Below, piece after piece: positions 1 to 7,300 of a stretch of DNA of 64,000 nucleotides. Position numbers and translations under genes: made by a program. The notes beneath the pieces were generated by a model. The model was given only the letters and a program-made list of their open reading frames with translations. It did no database searches and was not told where the DNA came from. The stretch's first letter is position 1. The number at the start of each line of letters is the position of its first letter. The stretch comes from Flavisolibacter ginsenosidimutans (GTDB taxonomy: Bacteria; Bacteroidota; Bacteroidia; Chitinophagales; Chitinophagaceae): positions 2,294,001 through 2,358,000 of the forward strand of contig NZ_CP042433.1 of the NCBI RefSeq assembly GCF_007970805.1. The letters are read 5' to 3'.

Positions 1-175
1 CATCGGGCTTGCGCTGGTGCGTTCGTTAACCGAATTGCACGGCGGCACCGTTTCCGTAAAAGACCACGCGTTGCTGAATATTTTTGTGCTGGCACTGCCC
101 GTTCGCAACGAAGGAATTGCGCAGAAAGGCATCACCCTTGTTCACCAAAACACAATTGTGAAAAGCCGTTCATGA
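1..175 (+). CDS. Sensor histidine kinase, C-terminal end (partial)
   Basis: Only the last 57 codons are inside the window, read from base 2. The residues IGLALVRSLTELHGG match the G2 box and following helix of a HATPase_c domain, where the glycine loop closes over ATP. What follows is a beta strand and a short tail ending at TGA 173-175. The stop overlaps the start of the next gene in an ATGA, so the two are almost certainly translationally coupled and form a kinase/response-regulator pair. No sensor region is visible, so the signal cannot be named. Confidence 0.85.
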   Translation, partial: IGLALVRSLTELHGGTVSVKDHALLNIFVLALPVRNEGIAQKGITLVHQNTIVKSRS

Positions 176-957
176 ACCAAGCCACCAAACCCGTTGTGCT
201 GCTGATAGACGACAACGAAGAAATCCTTGAGTTTTTAGATGAAGAACTGAGCGAAAAATATACGCTGCTTAAAGCCGCCAGCGCCGAAGCCGCCTTCCCC
301 TTGCTGAAAGAAGAAAGCGTTCAATTAATCGTGAGCGATGTGATGATGCCCGGCATGGACGGCTTTGAACTGTGCCGGCTCATTAAATCCGACGTAGAGT
401 TTTCGCACATTCCGCTCATTCTGCTTACCGCAAAAAACACCTTGCAATCAAAAATTGAAGGCCTGGAAATTGGCGCCGATGCCTACATTGAGAAACCGTT
501 TTCGCCGGCATATTTGCAGGCGCAAATTTCTACCTTGCTGATGAACCGCAGCAAGCTGCGCGACTACTTTGCGCAGTCGCCGCTGGTACACCTGAAAAGC
601 ATGGCCCATTCCCGCGCCGACGAACAGTTTTTGGAAGAACTGCACGTCGCTATAGTGGCGCACATGGCCGACGAAGACCTGGACGTAGAGAAGCTGGCGC
701 AACACATGGCGGTAAGCCGGCCCACGCTTTACCGAAAGATAAAAGCGGTTTCCAACATGACGCCGAACGAACTGATTCATCTTACGCGGCTGAAAAAAGC
801 CGCCGAGCTTTTGGCTGCGGGCACGCACAAAATGTATGCGATAACGGAGTTGGTCGGCTATTCATCGCAAACGGCTTTTACCCGCAGCTTTTCAAAACAG
901 TTCGGCATGACGCCATCGGAATACCAAAAGCGTGAGAAGGAGAAAAGTGAGAAGTGA
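172..957 (+). CDS. Response regulator, REC domain plus AraC-type HTH
   Basis: The 261-aa protein begins with a receiver domain (about residues 7-120). The acidic pocket is D13/D14, the phosphoacceptor is D56 in SDVMMPGMDG, and T86 and K108 complete the switch residues. Residues about 155-255 form an AraC/XylS DNA-binding domain with two helix-turn-helix motifs; FGMTPSEYQ is typical of its end. The start ATG overlaps the stop of the upstream kinase. Split kinase plus REC-AraC regulators in Bacteroidota often control carbohydrate genes, but the target is unknown. The last codons (KREKEKSEK) lie in a GAGAAG/GTGAAA simple repeat that continues past the stop. Confidence 0.93.
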   Translation: MNQATKPVVLLIDDNEEILEFLDEELSEKYTLLKAASAEAAFPLLKEESVQLIVSDVMMPGMDGFELCRLIKSDVEFSHIPLILLTAKNTLQSKIEGLEIGADAYIEKPFSPAYLQAQISTLLMNRSKLRDYFAQSPLVHLKSMAHSRADEQFLEELHVAIVAHMADEDLDVEKLAQHMAVSRPTLYRKIKAVSNMTPNELIHLTRLKKAAELLAAGTHKMYAITELVGYSSQTAFTRSFSKQFGMTPSEYQKREKEKSEK

Positions 958-963
958 AACGTA
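931..963. repeat. Simple GAGAAG/GTGAAA tract
   Basis: A word-like repeat of GTGAGAAGG, AAAAGTGAGAAG and TGAAACGT straddles the stop codon of the response regulator, so part of it is translated as a charged tail. Related words (TTCACGTC, GTCTCACTT) recur at 1080-1110, and a longer version occurs at 24382-24475. Confidence 0.5.
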
Positions 964-1034
964 AAACTGTACAACCACTCAATCATGATCTTCATAACCA
1001 TAACGGGAACATAAATCGTTCATCGCAGTAAACG

Positions 1035-1062
1035 AAACAGCCTATCGTTGGATAGGCTGTAA
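1035..1062 (-). terminator. Hairpin, possible terminator of the SnoaL-like gene
   Basis: Two 10-base arms, ACAGCCTATC (1037-1046) and GATAGGCTGT (1051-1060), pair perfectly around a 4-base loop. Read on the minus strand, downstream of the SnoaL-like gene, the hairpin is followed by TTTCGTTT, a weak U-rich tail. On the plus strand it is followed by AACAAAAA, so it suits the minus-strand gene better. Confidence 0.4.
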
Positions 1063-1108
1063 CAAAAACGTTTGTTCGGTTTCACGTCTTAGGAATTCCG
1101 CGTCTCAC

Positions 1109-1486
1109 TTAAAAGAAGAATTGCTCTTTCACAATTTTGCCGTTCTTTACTTCGTACACGGCTACTTCGTCCATTTTCATGCGTTCGGGACTACCCTTCA
1201 TCGTGCATTCCATCCCCATTGCAACGCTGAAAAAATTTCCACCAATTACCGGCTCGCTGCACCAGCCGCCGTGCATTTCTTCAATCATGGCGTTAAAATC
1301 CTCGCCCTTTTTTTTAATGGCGGCAATGCCTTCTGCATTGGGCAGGTTTCCGCCCGTTGGCTCAATGCTTACAACATCCGGTGAAAAGAGTTCTTCCTGA
1401 ATGACATCAAAGCGTCCTTCTTTGGCTAATTCATTAAAGCGGGCCGCAACTTCCTGCGTTGTCAATACAATTTCTTGTGTGGTCAT
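1109..1486 (-). CDS. SnoaL-like (NTF2-fold) protein
   Basis: This 125-aa single-domain protein resembles the SnoaL-like/ketosteroid-isomerase-like NTF2 fold. A helical N-terminus (TTQEVAARFNELAKEGRFD) is followed by strands around VVSIEP and FFSVAMGMECTM. The C-terminal strand pair DEVAVYEVKNGKIVKEQFFF is very typical of the family. There is no signal peptide, so it is cytoplasmic. Members include isomerases, cyclases and many proteins of unknown role; the fold alone does not give a function. It is transcribed alone, on the strand opposite its neighbours. Confidence 0.75.
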   Translation of the reverse strand: MTTQEIVLTTQEVAARFNELAKEGRFDVIQEELFSPDVVSIEPTGGNLPNAEGIAAIKKKGEDFNAMIEEMHGGWCSEPVIGGNFFSVAMGMECTMKGSPERMKMDEVAVYEVKNGKIVKEQFFF

Positions 1487-1715
1487 GGCTTCTATTTTTT
1501 AGGTGAAAAGAGACAATCAAGTTAGCGGTTTTTTGAATCGGGGAAAATGATTTTTTATGAACGCAAAGGAGACGCGCCAAAGCTCTCGCACGGCCAGCGG
1601 CAGAAACAAAGTTTCGCCAAATTGAAGAACATTAACCATGAAAGCTTTGCCTTTGTCGAAAGAGAACGGCGTACATCTTGCTTCTTGATTAGTTTCGTAT
1701 TTTTCAAAGGCCGCA

Positions 1716-2561
1716 ATGATCATTTCCCGCAACGTTGCACTCGTCATCAACCCGTTTCACCAAAAGGCTCTGGCCGTTGGCGACGAAATCATTGCGCTGC
1801 TGCAAGAAAAGAAAATTGAACACACAGCCTTCACCCTAACGTGGCCTGAAAACTGGATCGATTTTACCGAAGCCTGGGTTGTGGGCGGCAACGGCACGTT
1901 GAATTATTTCATTAATCATTATCCGCAGTTCGATTTGCCGATAGCGATTTTTAAAGGCGGAACGGGTAACAGTTTTCAATGGCTCCTCTATGGCGATCTT
2001 TCGGTGGCCGAACAGGTCGAACACGTTCTGCAAGCACTATCCAAACCCGTTGACGCCGGCTATTGTAATAACCATCTTTTTTTAAACGGCGTTGGCATTG
2101 GCTTCGACGGCAAGGTGGTGCAGGATCTTTTGGGGAAAGACAAATGGAACGGCAAGATTTCTTATTATGCCGTGGTGTTGCGAAACATCTTTTTCTTTAA
2201 AAAATTTCTTTGTACGGTCAGCAGTGAAACCTTTAACTGGGGCAAAAAATGCCTGATGATTTCCGTAGCCAACGGGCGGCGTTACGGCGGTGGCTTTCAA
2301 CTCAATCCAGAAGGCCTGATAAACGACCGGCAACTGGACGTTTACATCATCGGCCACGTATCGCGACTTATGCGTTTACGTTACCTGCCCCTGATCGAAA
2401 AGGGCAAACACGCCAATCTTCCATTCGTAACGTATCTGAAAACCGGCAGCGTTCACGTAAAAGCCGATGGCATTGTTCCGGCGCACGTGGACGGCGAATA
2501 TTTTGACGCTTCCGAATTTGCAATTGAATGTTTACCAGCGCGGTTTTCTTTCCTGTATTAG
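1716..2561 (+). CDS. Diacylglycerol/sphingosine-kinase-fold protein with variant motifs
   Basis: This 281-aa protein matches the DAGK catalytic-domain family (YegS/DgkB/sphingosine-kinase fold), which phosphorylates lipid hydroxyl groups. The N-terminal NPF, the glycine loop at residues 57-63 and the second motif at 81-87 are in the family order, and the C-terminal beta-sandwich ends with a DGE-like segment (HVDGEYFD). The key loop reads GGNGT where GGDGT is usual, and the second motif reads GGTGNSF where GTGND is usual, so two expected acidic residues are missing. It may be an altered or inactive lipid kinase. The gene overlaps the convergent rhomboid gene by 30 bases at the 3' end. Confidence 0.72.
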   Translation: MIISRNVALVINPFHQKALAVGDEIIALLQEKKIEHTAFTLTWPENWIDFTEAWVVGGNGTLNYFINHYPQFDLPIAIFKGGTGNSFQWLLYGDLSVAEQVEHVLQALSKPVDAGYCNNHLFLNGVGIGFDGKVVQDLLGKDKWNGKISYYAVVLRNIFFFKKFLCTVSSETFNWGKKCLMISVANGRRYGGGFQLNPEGLINDRQLDVYIIGHVSRLMRLRYLPLIEKGKHANLPFVTYLKTGSVHVKADGIVPAHVDGEYFDASEFAIECLPARFSFLY

Positions 2562-3299
2562 CTGCACTTTTCTCTTCTTCGCAAAAATCTTTACCAAAAC
2601 AAACCCCGCAATAAATCCGCCGATGTGTGCGGCATAGGCCACGCCGCCGGCTTCCTCGCCGCCCAACATACCGGCACCGTTGATAAGCTGAAAAACAAAC
2701 CAAATGCCCACAACAATAACGGCGGGTATGCCAACGATGAAAAAGAAAATCCATACGCGAACGGTACGCCGCGGAAACAACAAAAGATAACCGCCCATAA
2801 CGCCGGAGATGGCGCCTGACGCACCAAGGCTTGGAATGAAAATACTTTGACTTGTATAAGCCGATATCAGTACGTGACTCAGCCCGGCCAGTACACCGCA
2901 AAGCAGGTAAAAGAAAAAATAAGCCTTATGCCCCATGCTGTCTTCAATGTTGTCGCCGAAGATGCCAAGAAAGAGCATGTTGCCCGCAAGATGCGCCAGG
3001 CCGCCGTGCATGAACATTGATGTGAACAACGTTAGATAAACCGGAATGTTTGTGGGCTGCAAACCCGGCACGGTAAATACTTGTCCGGTCACGGCATCCT
3101 GAAACACTTTTGCTTCTGTAACGCAATCGCGGCCGGTTAAAATTTCGGCGGGCACAGTGCTGTAACCATAGGTGAACACATCGTTGCGTCCAAAGCCCTG
3201 CAAAAACACAAAGACAAGAATATTGAGGATGATAAAAAGATAGTTGACATAAGGCGTCGTTTGCCTGTCGCGGTTATCATCGCCGATGGGAATGAACAT
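2532..3299 (-). CDS. Rhomboid-family intramembrane serine protease
   Basis: The 255-aa membrane protein has about six to seven hydrophobic segments, starting at residues 18-35. The catalytic dyad is present: S161 in GASGA and H225 in AAHIGG. The oxyanion-side motif HLAGNM (103-108) is also there, so it should be an active rhomboid that cleaves substrates within the membrane. A long loop between TM1 and TM2 (about residues 38-85) carries two cysteines or histidine-rich turns. Substrate unknown. Its 3' end overlaps the lipid-kinase-like gene by 30 bases. Confidence 0.92.
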   Translation of the reverse strand: MFIPIGDDNRDRQTTPYVNYLFIILNILVFVFLQGFGRNDVFTYGYSTVPAEILTGRDCVTEAKVFQDAVTGQVFTVPGLQPTNIPVYLTLFTSMFMHGGLAHLAGNMLFLGIFGDNIEDSMGHKAYFFFYLLCGVLAGLSHVLISAYTSQSIFIPSLGASGAISGVMGGYLLLFPRRTVRVWIFFFIVGIPAVIVVGIWFVFQLINGAGMLGGEEAGGVAYAAHIGGFIAGFVLVKIFAKKRKVQLIQERKPRW

Positions 3300-3536
3300 G
3301 CGTTTTTTAGAAACGTTGCAAACGGTGTTCCCTGATTGGTTTTTGGTTTCGTGCTACGGTAAAAGCCTTTTGCCTTTATATCTTTCGCAAAAAAGTTAGG
3401 CTGGTGAGAAATAAGTCTCTACACTCATCACGTCAACCACAAACCTCCTTCCTGCCCTTTTGTCCGCCTTTTTTGCTAAGCACGGTATTTGTAAGTCCAT
3501 CTTCCATTAATTTGCAAAAACCTAATTCAGACGAAC

Positions 3537-4232
3537 ATGAGTTTACCATCGGAATTTGAAAAATACGCTGTAAAGCACAGAGGCCTTTCGAGCAACACAC
3601 TGGACAGTTACAACAAATATCTTGTTACCGCCCTCACACCAAACATTATTGAAGAACGTCCCATGAACGTAGCGGTAATGGACGTTTACAGCCGCCTGAT
3701 GATGGACCGCATCATCTTCCTCGGCTATCCCATCAGCGATGAAGTGGCCAACATCATCACCGCACAATTGCTTTTCCTTGATTCTACTGATAGAACAAGA
3801 GACATCAACATGTACATTAATTCGCCTGGCGGATCGGTGTACGCAGGTTTAGGTGTTTACGATACCATGCAATACGTAAGTCCCGATGTAGCCACAATCT
3901 GCATCGGCATGGCTGCATCAATGGGCAGCGTTCTTTTGGCAGCCGGCACCAAGGGCAAGCGGGCCGCATTAAAACACGCAAGAGTAATGATGCACCAGCC
4001 CAGCGGCGCCATTGGCGGACAAGCCACCGACATTGAAGTCACCGTAAAAGAAATCCGCAAACTGAAGCGTGAGTTATACGACATTGTCGTTAACCACTCT
4101 ACCCAAACTTATGAAAGAGTAGAAGCCGATTTCGACCGCGACTACTGGATGACGGCAATGGAAGCAAAAGAATATGGTTTGGTTGATGAAGTTTTATTGA
4201 CCAATCCCCGCAAAGAGAAAAAAGACAAGTAA
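3537..4232 (+). CDS. clpP: ATP-dependent Clp protease proteolytic subunit (first copy)
   Basis: This 231-aa ClpP has the full catalytic triad: S128 in GMAASMGS, H153 in MMHQP and D202 in DRDYWM. The N-terminal region (SNTLDSYNKYL through IIEERPMNVAVMD) matches the usual Bacteroidota ClpP pattern, with an IEERPMN strand before the head domain. It forms a cytoplasmic barrel that degrades proteins fed by ClpX or ClpA/C. A second clpP begins 124 bases downstream and clpX follows, so this is a three-gene protease locus. The C-terminus is a short lysine-rich tail. Confidence 0.96.
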   Translation: MSLPSEFEKYAVKHRGLSSNTLDSYNKYLVTALTPNIIEERPMNVAVMDVYSRLMMDRIIFLGYPISDEVANIITAQLLFLDSTDRTRDINMYINSPGGSVYAGLGVYDTMQYVSPDVATICIGMAASMGSVLLAAGTKGKRAALKHARVMMHQPSGAIGGQATDIEVTVKEIRKLKRELYDIVVNHSTQTYERVEADFDRDYWMTAMEAKEYGLVDEVLLTNPRKEKKDK

Positions 4233-4264
4233 GCAATCAGACGTCAGCAGTCAGAAATCAGAAG
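4232..4264. repeat. Simple CAGTCAG-type tract
   Basis: Between the two clpP genes lies a run of AATCAGACG, TCAGCAGTCAG and AAATCAG. It is one of several word-like simple repeats in intergenic positions here. The same kind of word appears inside the nrdJ coding sequence at about 10733-10801. Confidence 0.5.
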
Positions 4265-4286
4265 AGGCTTTACTCACCCAGACTCG

Positions 4287-4320
4287 TTTTGAATTTTGGC
4301 TTTTGAATTTTGAATCTTGA
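4287..4320. repeat. Simple TTTTGAATT tract
   Basis: Four imperfect copies of TTTTGAATTTTG or TTGAATCTTGA lie just upstream of the second clpP start. This is the same class of intergenic simple repeat as at 6690-6720, with different words. Confidence 0.5.
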
Positions 4321-4356
4321 CATTACAAAAATATTCACCTCTAAAGAAATTATACG

Positions 4357-5025
4357 ATGAGTTTTCAGGAACGATTGATGAATCCCTACTTCAGCAGAAT
4401 GAGTCCCGAACCCGGCACACCCGGCGAACCCGAACCTGACGAGGAAGAAAAAGAAGAGCGGGCTGAAGTGGACACCCGCATGTTGTACAAGCGGATGGAA
4501 AAACATTTTTACGACACCCGCAGCATCTACCTCTGGGGCGTGGTAGATGATAAGTCCGCGAAAGACGTGGTGACAAAACTTTTGCTTCTTGAAGCCGATG
4601 CGCCCGGCAAGGAAATTAAATTCTACATCAGCAGTCCGGGTGGTTCTGTTACCAGTGGTATGGTCATTTACGACATGATGAAATTGATTTCATCACCCGT
4701 GAGCACCATTTGCATGGGGCTTGCCGCATCAATGGGAAGCATCCTTTTAAGCGCCGGTGAAAAAGGCAAACGCTTCATCTTTCCGCACGGCGAAGTAATG
4801 ATTCACCAGCCTTCGCTTGGCGGACACATTCAAGGTGTAAGCGCCGACATGGAAATTCACGCCGAACAGATTCTACGGACAAAACTGATGGGCGCACAAA
4901 TTCTGGCGGAGAATACCGGCCAAACACTCGAGCGCATCAAAAAAGATTTTGAACGAGACTATTGGATGGACGCAGAAAAAAGCATCGAGTACGGCATTGT
5001 TGACAAGATCATTAACAAGCTGTAA
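4357..5025 (+). CDS. clpP: ATP-dependent Clp protease proteolytic subunit (second copy)
   Basis: The 222-aa ClpP paralog keeps the triad S125 (GLAASMGS), H150 (MIHQP) and D201 (ERDYWM). It differs from the first copy by an acidic, proline-rich N-terminus (residues 16-38, PGTPGEPEPDEEEKEE) and by two extra residues in the handle region after H150. Both copies look catalytically competent, so a mixed ClpP1P2 barrel or two separate barrels are possible. A rho-independent terminator follows at 5078, so the two clpP genes may be transcribed apart from clpX. Confidence 0.95.
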   Translation: MSFQERLMNPYFSRMSPEPGTPGEPEPDEEEKEERAEVDTRMLYKRMEKHFYDTRSIYLWGVVDDKSAKDVVTKLLLLEADAPGKEIKFYISSPGGSVTSGMVIYDMMKLISSPVSTICMGLAASMGSILLSAGEKGKRFIFPHGEVMIHQPSLGGHIQGVSADMEIHAEQILRTKLMGAQILAENTGQTLERIKKDFERDYWMDAEKSIEYGIVDKIINKL

Positions 5026-5040
5026 ATCCCCTGTAAACCC

Positions 5041-5267
5041 TGTCCCTAAAGGGAACTTAGGTGGAACAAACTTTACGAAAAAAGGCAGCCTTTAACGCTG
5101 CCTTTTTTATATGCCAGGAGCTTATTTATCCCTTGAACAATTGGAACCACGCGGCACAAAGCCACGGAGGTGTAGGGAAAGACTCTCTGTAGCAGAAAAC
5201 TACCGGCTGTTGTAAAAATTAAAGCAAGGAAAGTATCATCAGCCTAAGTTCTCCCTTTAGCGAGACA
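5041..5267. repeat. Inverted repeat flanking the clpP-clpX spacer
   Basis: The arm at 5041-5061 (TGTCCCTAAAGGGAACTTAG) and the arm at 5243-5267 (CCTAAGTTCTCCCTTTAGCG onward) are imperfect reverse complements, about 180 bases apart. The left arm also contains the small palindrome CCCTAAAGGG. The 368-base spacer between clpP and clpX holds this repeat, the terminator at 5078 and a CACAAAGCCACGG word near 5155. I see no gene in it. Confidence 0.5.
5078..5108 (+). terminator. Rho-independent terminator after the second clpP
   Basis: AAAAAAGGCAGC pairs with GCTGCCTTTTTT around a 7-base loop, with a run of six T after a GC-rich stem core. It lies about 50 bases past the clpP stop. The flanking A and T runs would also let it work weakly in the other direction. 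Confidence 0.85.
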
Positions 5268-5393
5268 GAGGGTTGCTAAGATTCCCATAAAACCTTTCCC
5301 GTTTTTCCAGCCGCCCAAAATGAATTCTCTATTTTTGCCGCCGATGCAGCTTTTGGCGGCATTTTGGGTTCTATAACACTTGATTCAACCAAC

Positions 5394-6638
5394 ATGGCGA
5401 AAAACATCTTACACTGTTCGTTTTGTGGCCGTAGCCGGGATGAAGTAAAAATCCTGATTGCGGGGCAGGAAGGACATATTTGCGAAAACTGCGTGGACCA
5501 TGCCCGTGAAATCATTGAACAGGAGCTGATGGTGCGGGAAGAAAAAACCACCCCTTCCACCTTTAAGCTAAGCGTTAAAAAACCGGTAGAAGTCAAAAAG
5601 TTCCTCGACGAATACGTGATCGGCCAGGACGAGGCGAAGAAAGTGATGGCCGTTGCCGTTTACAACCACTACAAACGACTCCAGTACAAAAACAATGACG
5701 CTCCCAAAGACGAAGTGGAGATTGAAAAGAGCAACATTATAATGGTGGGCGAAACCGGCACGGGCAAAACCCTGCTGGCCAAAACCATCGCCAAGCTTTT
5801 GAACGTTCCCTTTGCCATTGTGGACGCTACCGTATTTACCGAAGCCGGCTATGTGGGTGAAGACGTGGAAAGCATCTTAACCCGCTTGCTTCAGGTTTGC
5901 AATTATGACGTGGCCGCTGCCGAACGCGGCATCGTGTACATTGATGAAATTGACAAGATTGCCCGCAAAAGCGACAACCCTTCCATCACCCGCGACGTAA
6001 GCGGCGAAGGCGTGCAACAAGGCATGTTGAAGCTGTTAGAAGGCACGGATGTTTTGGTTCCACCGCAAGGCGGCCGCAAGCATCCCGAGCAAAAGCTCAT
6101 TAAAATCAACACGCAAAATATTCTCTTCATCTGCGGAGGCGCCTTCGACGGCATTGACCGCGTGATTGCCCGCCGTGTGCAAACCAACACCATTGGCTTT
6201 AACGTGGACAAAACACAGCAGGAGAACATGAAGAAAAACCTCCTGCGTTATGTGAATGCACAAGACTTAAAAGCCTTTGGCCTGATTCCCGAATTGCTTG
6301 GCCGCCTGCCGGTGGTTACGCATCTTGATCCGTTGGACGCAAGCACGCTGAGAGCCATTCTTACCGAACCAAAAAATGCACTCATCAAGCAATACGTTCG
6401 CCTGTTTGAACTGGAAGGCATTCAGCTTACCATTGAAGATGACGTGCTTGATTTCATGGTAGAGAAGGCGCTGGAATACAAACTCGGTGCAAGAGGCCTG
6501 CGCAGCATTTGCGAAGGCATTTTAACCGATGCCATGTTTGAACTGCCTTCATCAAAAGAAAAATACTTCACGCTTGACCTCGAATACGCACAACGCAAAT
6601 TCGACAAGAGCAAAATGAGCCTGCTTAAAGTAGCGTAA
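5394..6638 (+). CDS. clpX: ATP-dependent Clp protease ATP-binding subunit ClpX
   Basis: The ATG at 5394 gives [17 protein letters not shown], the standard ClpX start; an upstream TTG at 5364 would only add ten unusual residues. The 414-aa protein has a zinc-binding domain (C8, C11, C30, C33), Walker A GETGTGKT (119-126), Walker B VYIDEID (181-187), the RKH substrate loop (228-230) and an IGF loop (267-269) that docks onto ClpP. It is a hexameric AAA+ unfoldase feeding ClpP. Its position right after two clpP genes supports a shared function. The length is normal for the family. Confidence 0.97.
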   Translation: MAKNILHCSFCGRSRDEVKILIAGQEGHICENCVDHAREIIEQELMVREEKTTPSTFKLSVKKPVEVKKFLDEYVIGQDEAKKVMAVAVYNHYKRLQYKNNDAPKDEVEIEKSNIIMVGETGTGKTLLAKTIAKLLNVPFAIVDATVFTEAGYVGEDVESILTRLLQVCNYDVAAAERGIVYIDEIDKIARKSDNPSITRDVSGEGVQQGMLKLLEGTDVLVPPQGGRKHPEQKLIKINTQNILFICGGAFDGIDRVIARRVQTNTIGFNVDKTQQENMKKNLLRYVNAQDLKAFGLIPELLGRLPVVTHLDPLDASTLRAILTEPKNALIKQYVRLFELEGIQLTIEDDVLDFMVEKALEYKLGARGLRSICEGILTDAMFELPSSKEKYFTLDLEYAQRKFDKSKMSLLKVA

Positions 6639-6689
6639 GCGAGGATTGATGACGGAAGACAGACAGTTTCATTCTCACGTCTGCAATCA

Positions 6690-6720
6690 CATTCATAATT
6701 CATAACTCTTAACTCATAAT
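6690..6720. repeat. Simple ATTCATAA/ACTCATAA tract
   Basis: The words ATTCATAATTCATAACTC, TTAACTCATAA form a simple repeat directly upstream of the small gene at 6728. It may contribute little more than spacer. Confidence 0.5.
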
Positions 6721-6727
6721 TTTTCCA

Positions 6728-6910
6728 ATGTTTGGACTGAACAAAGACAACGTAAGCGGCCAGGTAAACGAACTGGTAGAACGGTTGAAAACCGATGTAA
6801 ACCTCACCGACGAACAAGCGCAAAAAGTAATGGAAACCATCCGCACTTTCGTCGTGGAAAAATACCCCATGCTTTCCGGCGCGGTGAACGGCATGTTTGG
6901 CGGCAAATAA
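6728..6910 (+). CDS. Small conserved-looking helical protein, 60 aa
   Basis: The protein is short and predicted to be mostly alpha-helical: amphipathic helices around VNELVERLKTD and TDEQAQKVMETIRTFVVEKY, then a glycine-rich end (GAVNGMFGGK). There is no signal peptide or cysteine. The regular heptad pattern and well-formed codon use argue for a real gene. It vaguely resembles small helical proteins annotated as DUF2267-like, but I do not recognise it firmly. It follows clpX by 89 bases on the same strand. Confidence 0.55.
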   Translation: MFGLNKDNVSGQVNELVERLKTDVNLTDEQAQKVMETIRTFVVEKYPMLSGAVNGMFGGK

Positions 6911-7300
6911 GCCGGTGGCTTCGCATAATTTTTTGAACGCTGCATTTTTATTCTTCTCCTGTTCTGTTCCTGCAGCGACAAGAAAGAACGAAAGATGCAG
7001 CGTTCGTTTTATTGCTGGAAAAACGTTTCCGCTTTCACCAAAGAAGAAAACACTGCATGAACTTTTTTATCCCGCTCAAAAGGCGGCCTTTTTGCTTTTA
7101 TTGGAGAGTTGATAAAATCGCTTTAATAATGACGCAGCGTTGAAGCCCAATTGAACGTAGTGAACTACCGAGGAAAAGCGAGGCATTCGTGCTTCGGTTG
7201 TTGGTGGGCTAAACAATTGGCCACGCCTCAACACCAACAACGGCAAAAAAAGAAAAAATATCTTTATTTTGTCCCCTTTGTAAGCATATTTTCCCTCACT
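6911..7300. other. 390-base spacer with a long hairpin
   Basis: No gene is evident. Arms GAACGCTGCAT (6935-6945) and ATGCAGCGTTC (6995-7005) pair perfectly around a 49-base loop, followed by GTTTTATT; this could be a terminator for the clpX side. A second small stem AAAAGG/CCTTTT (7078-7092) is followed by TGCTTTTATT. The rest is A/C-rich leader to the secreted protein gene. Confidence 0.4.

Noticed and set aside
1517..1750. 77-aa minus-strand ORF upstream of the lipid-kinase-like gene
   Set aside because: It overlaps the start of the better-supported gene at 1716, has no recognisable family pattern and no plausible promoter context.
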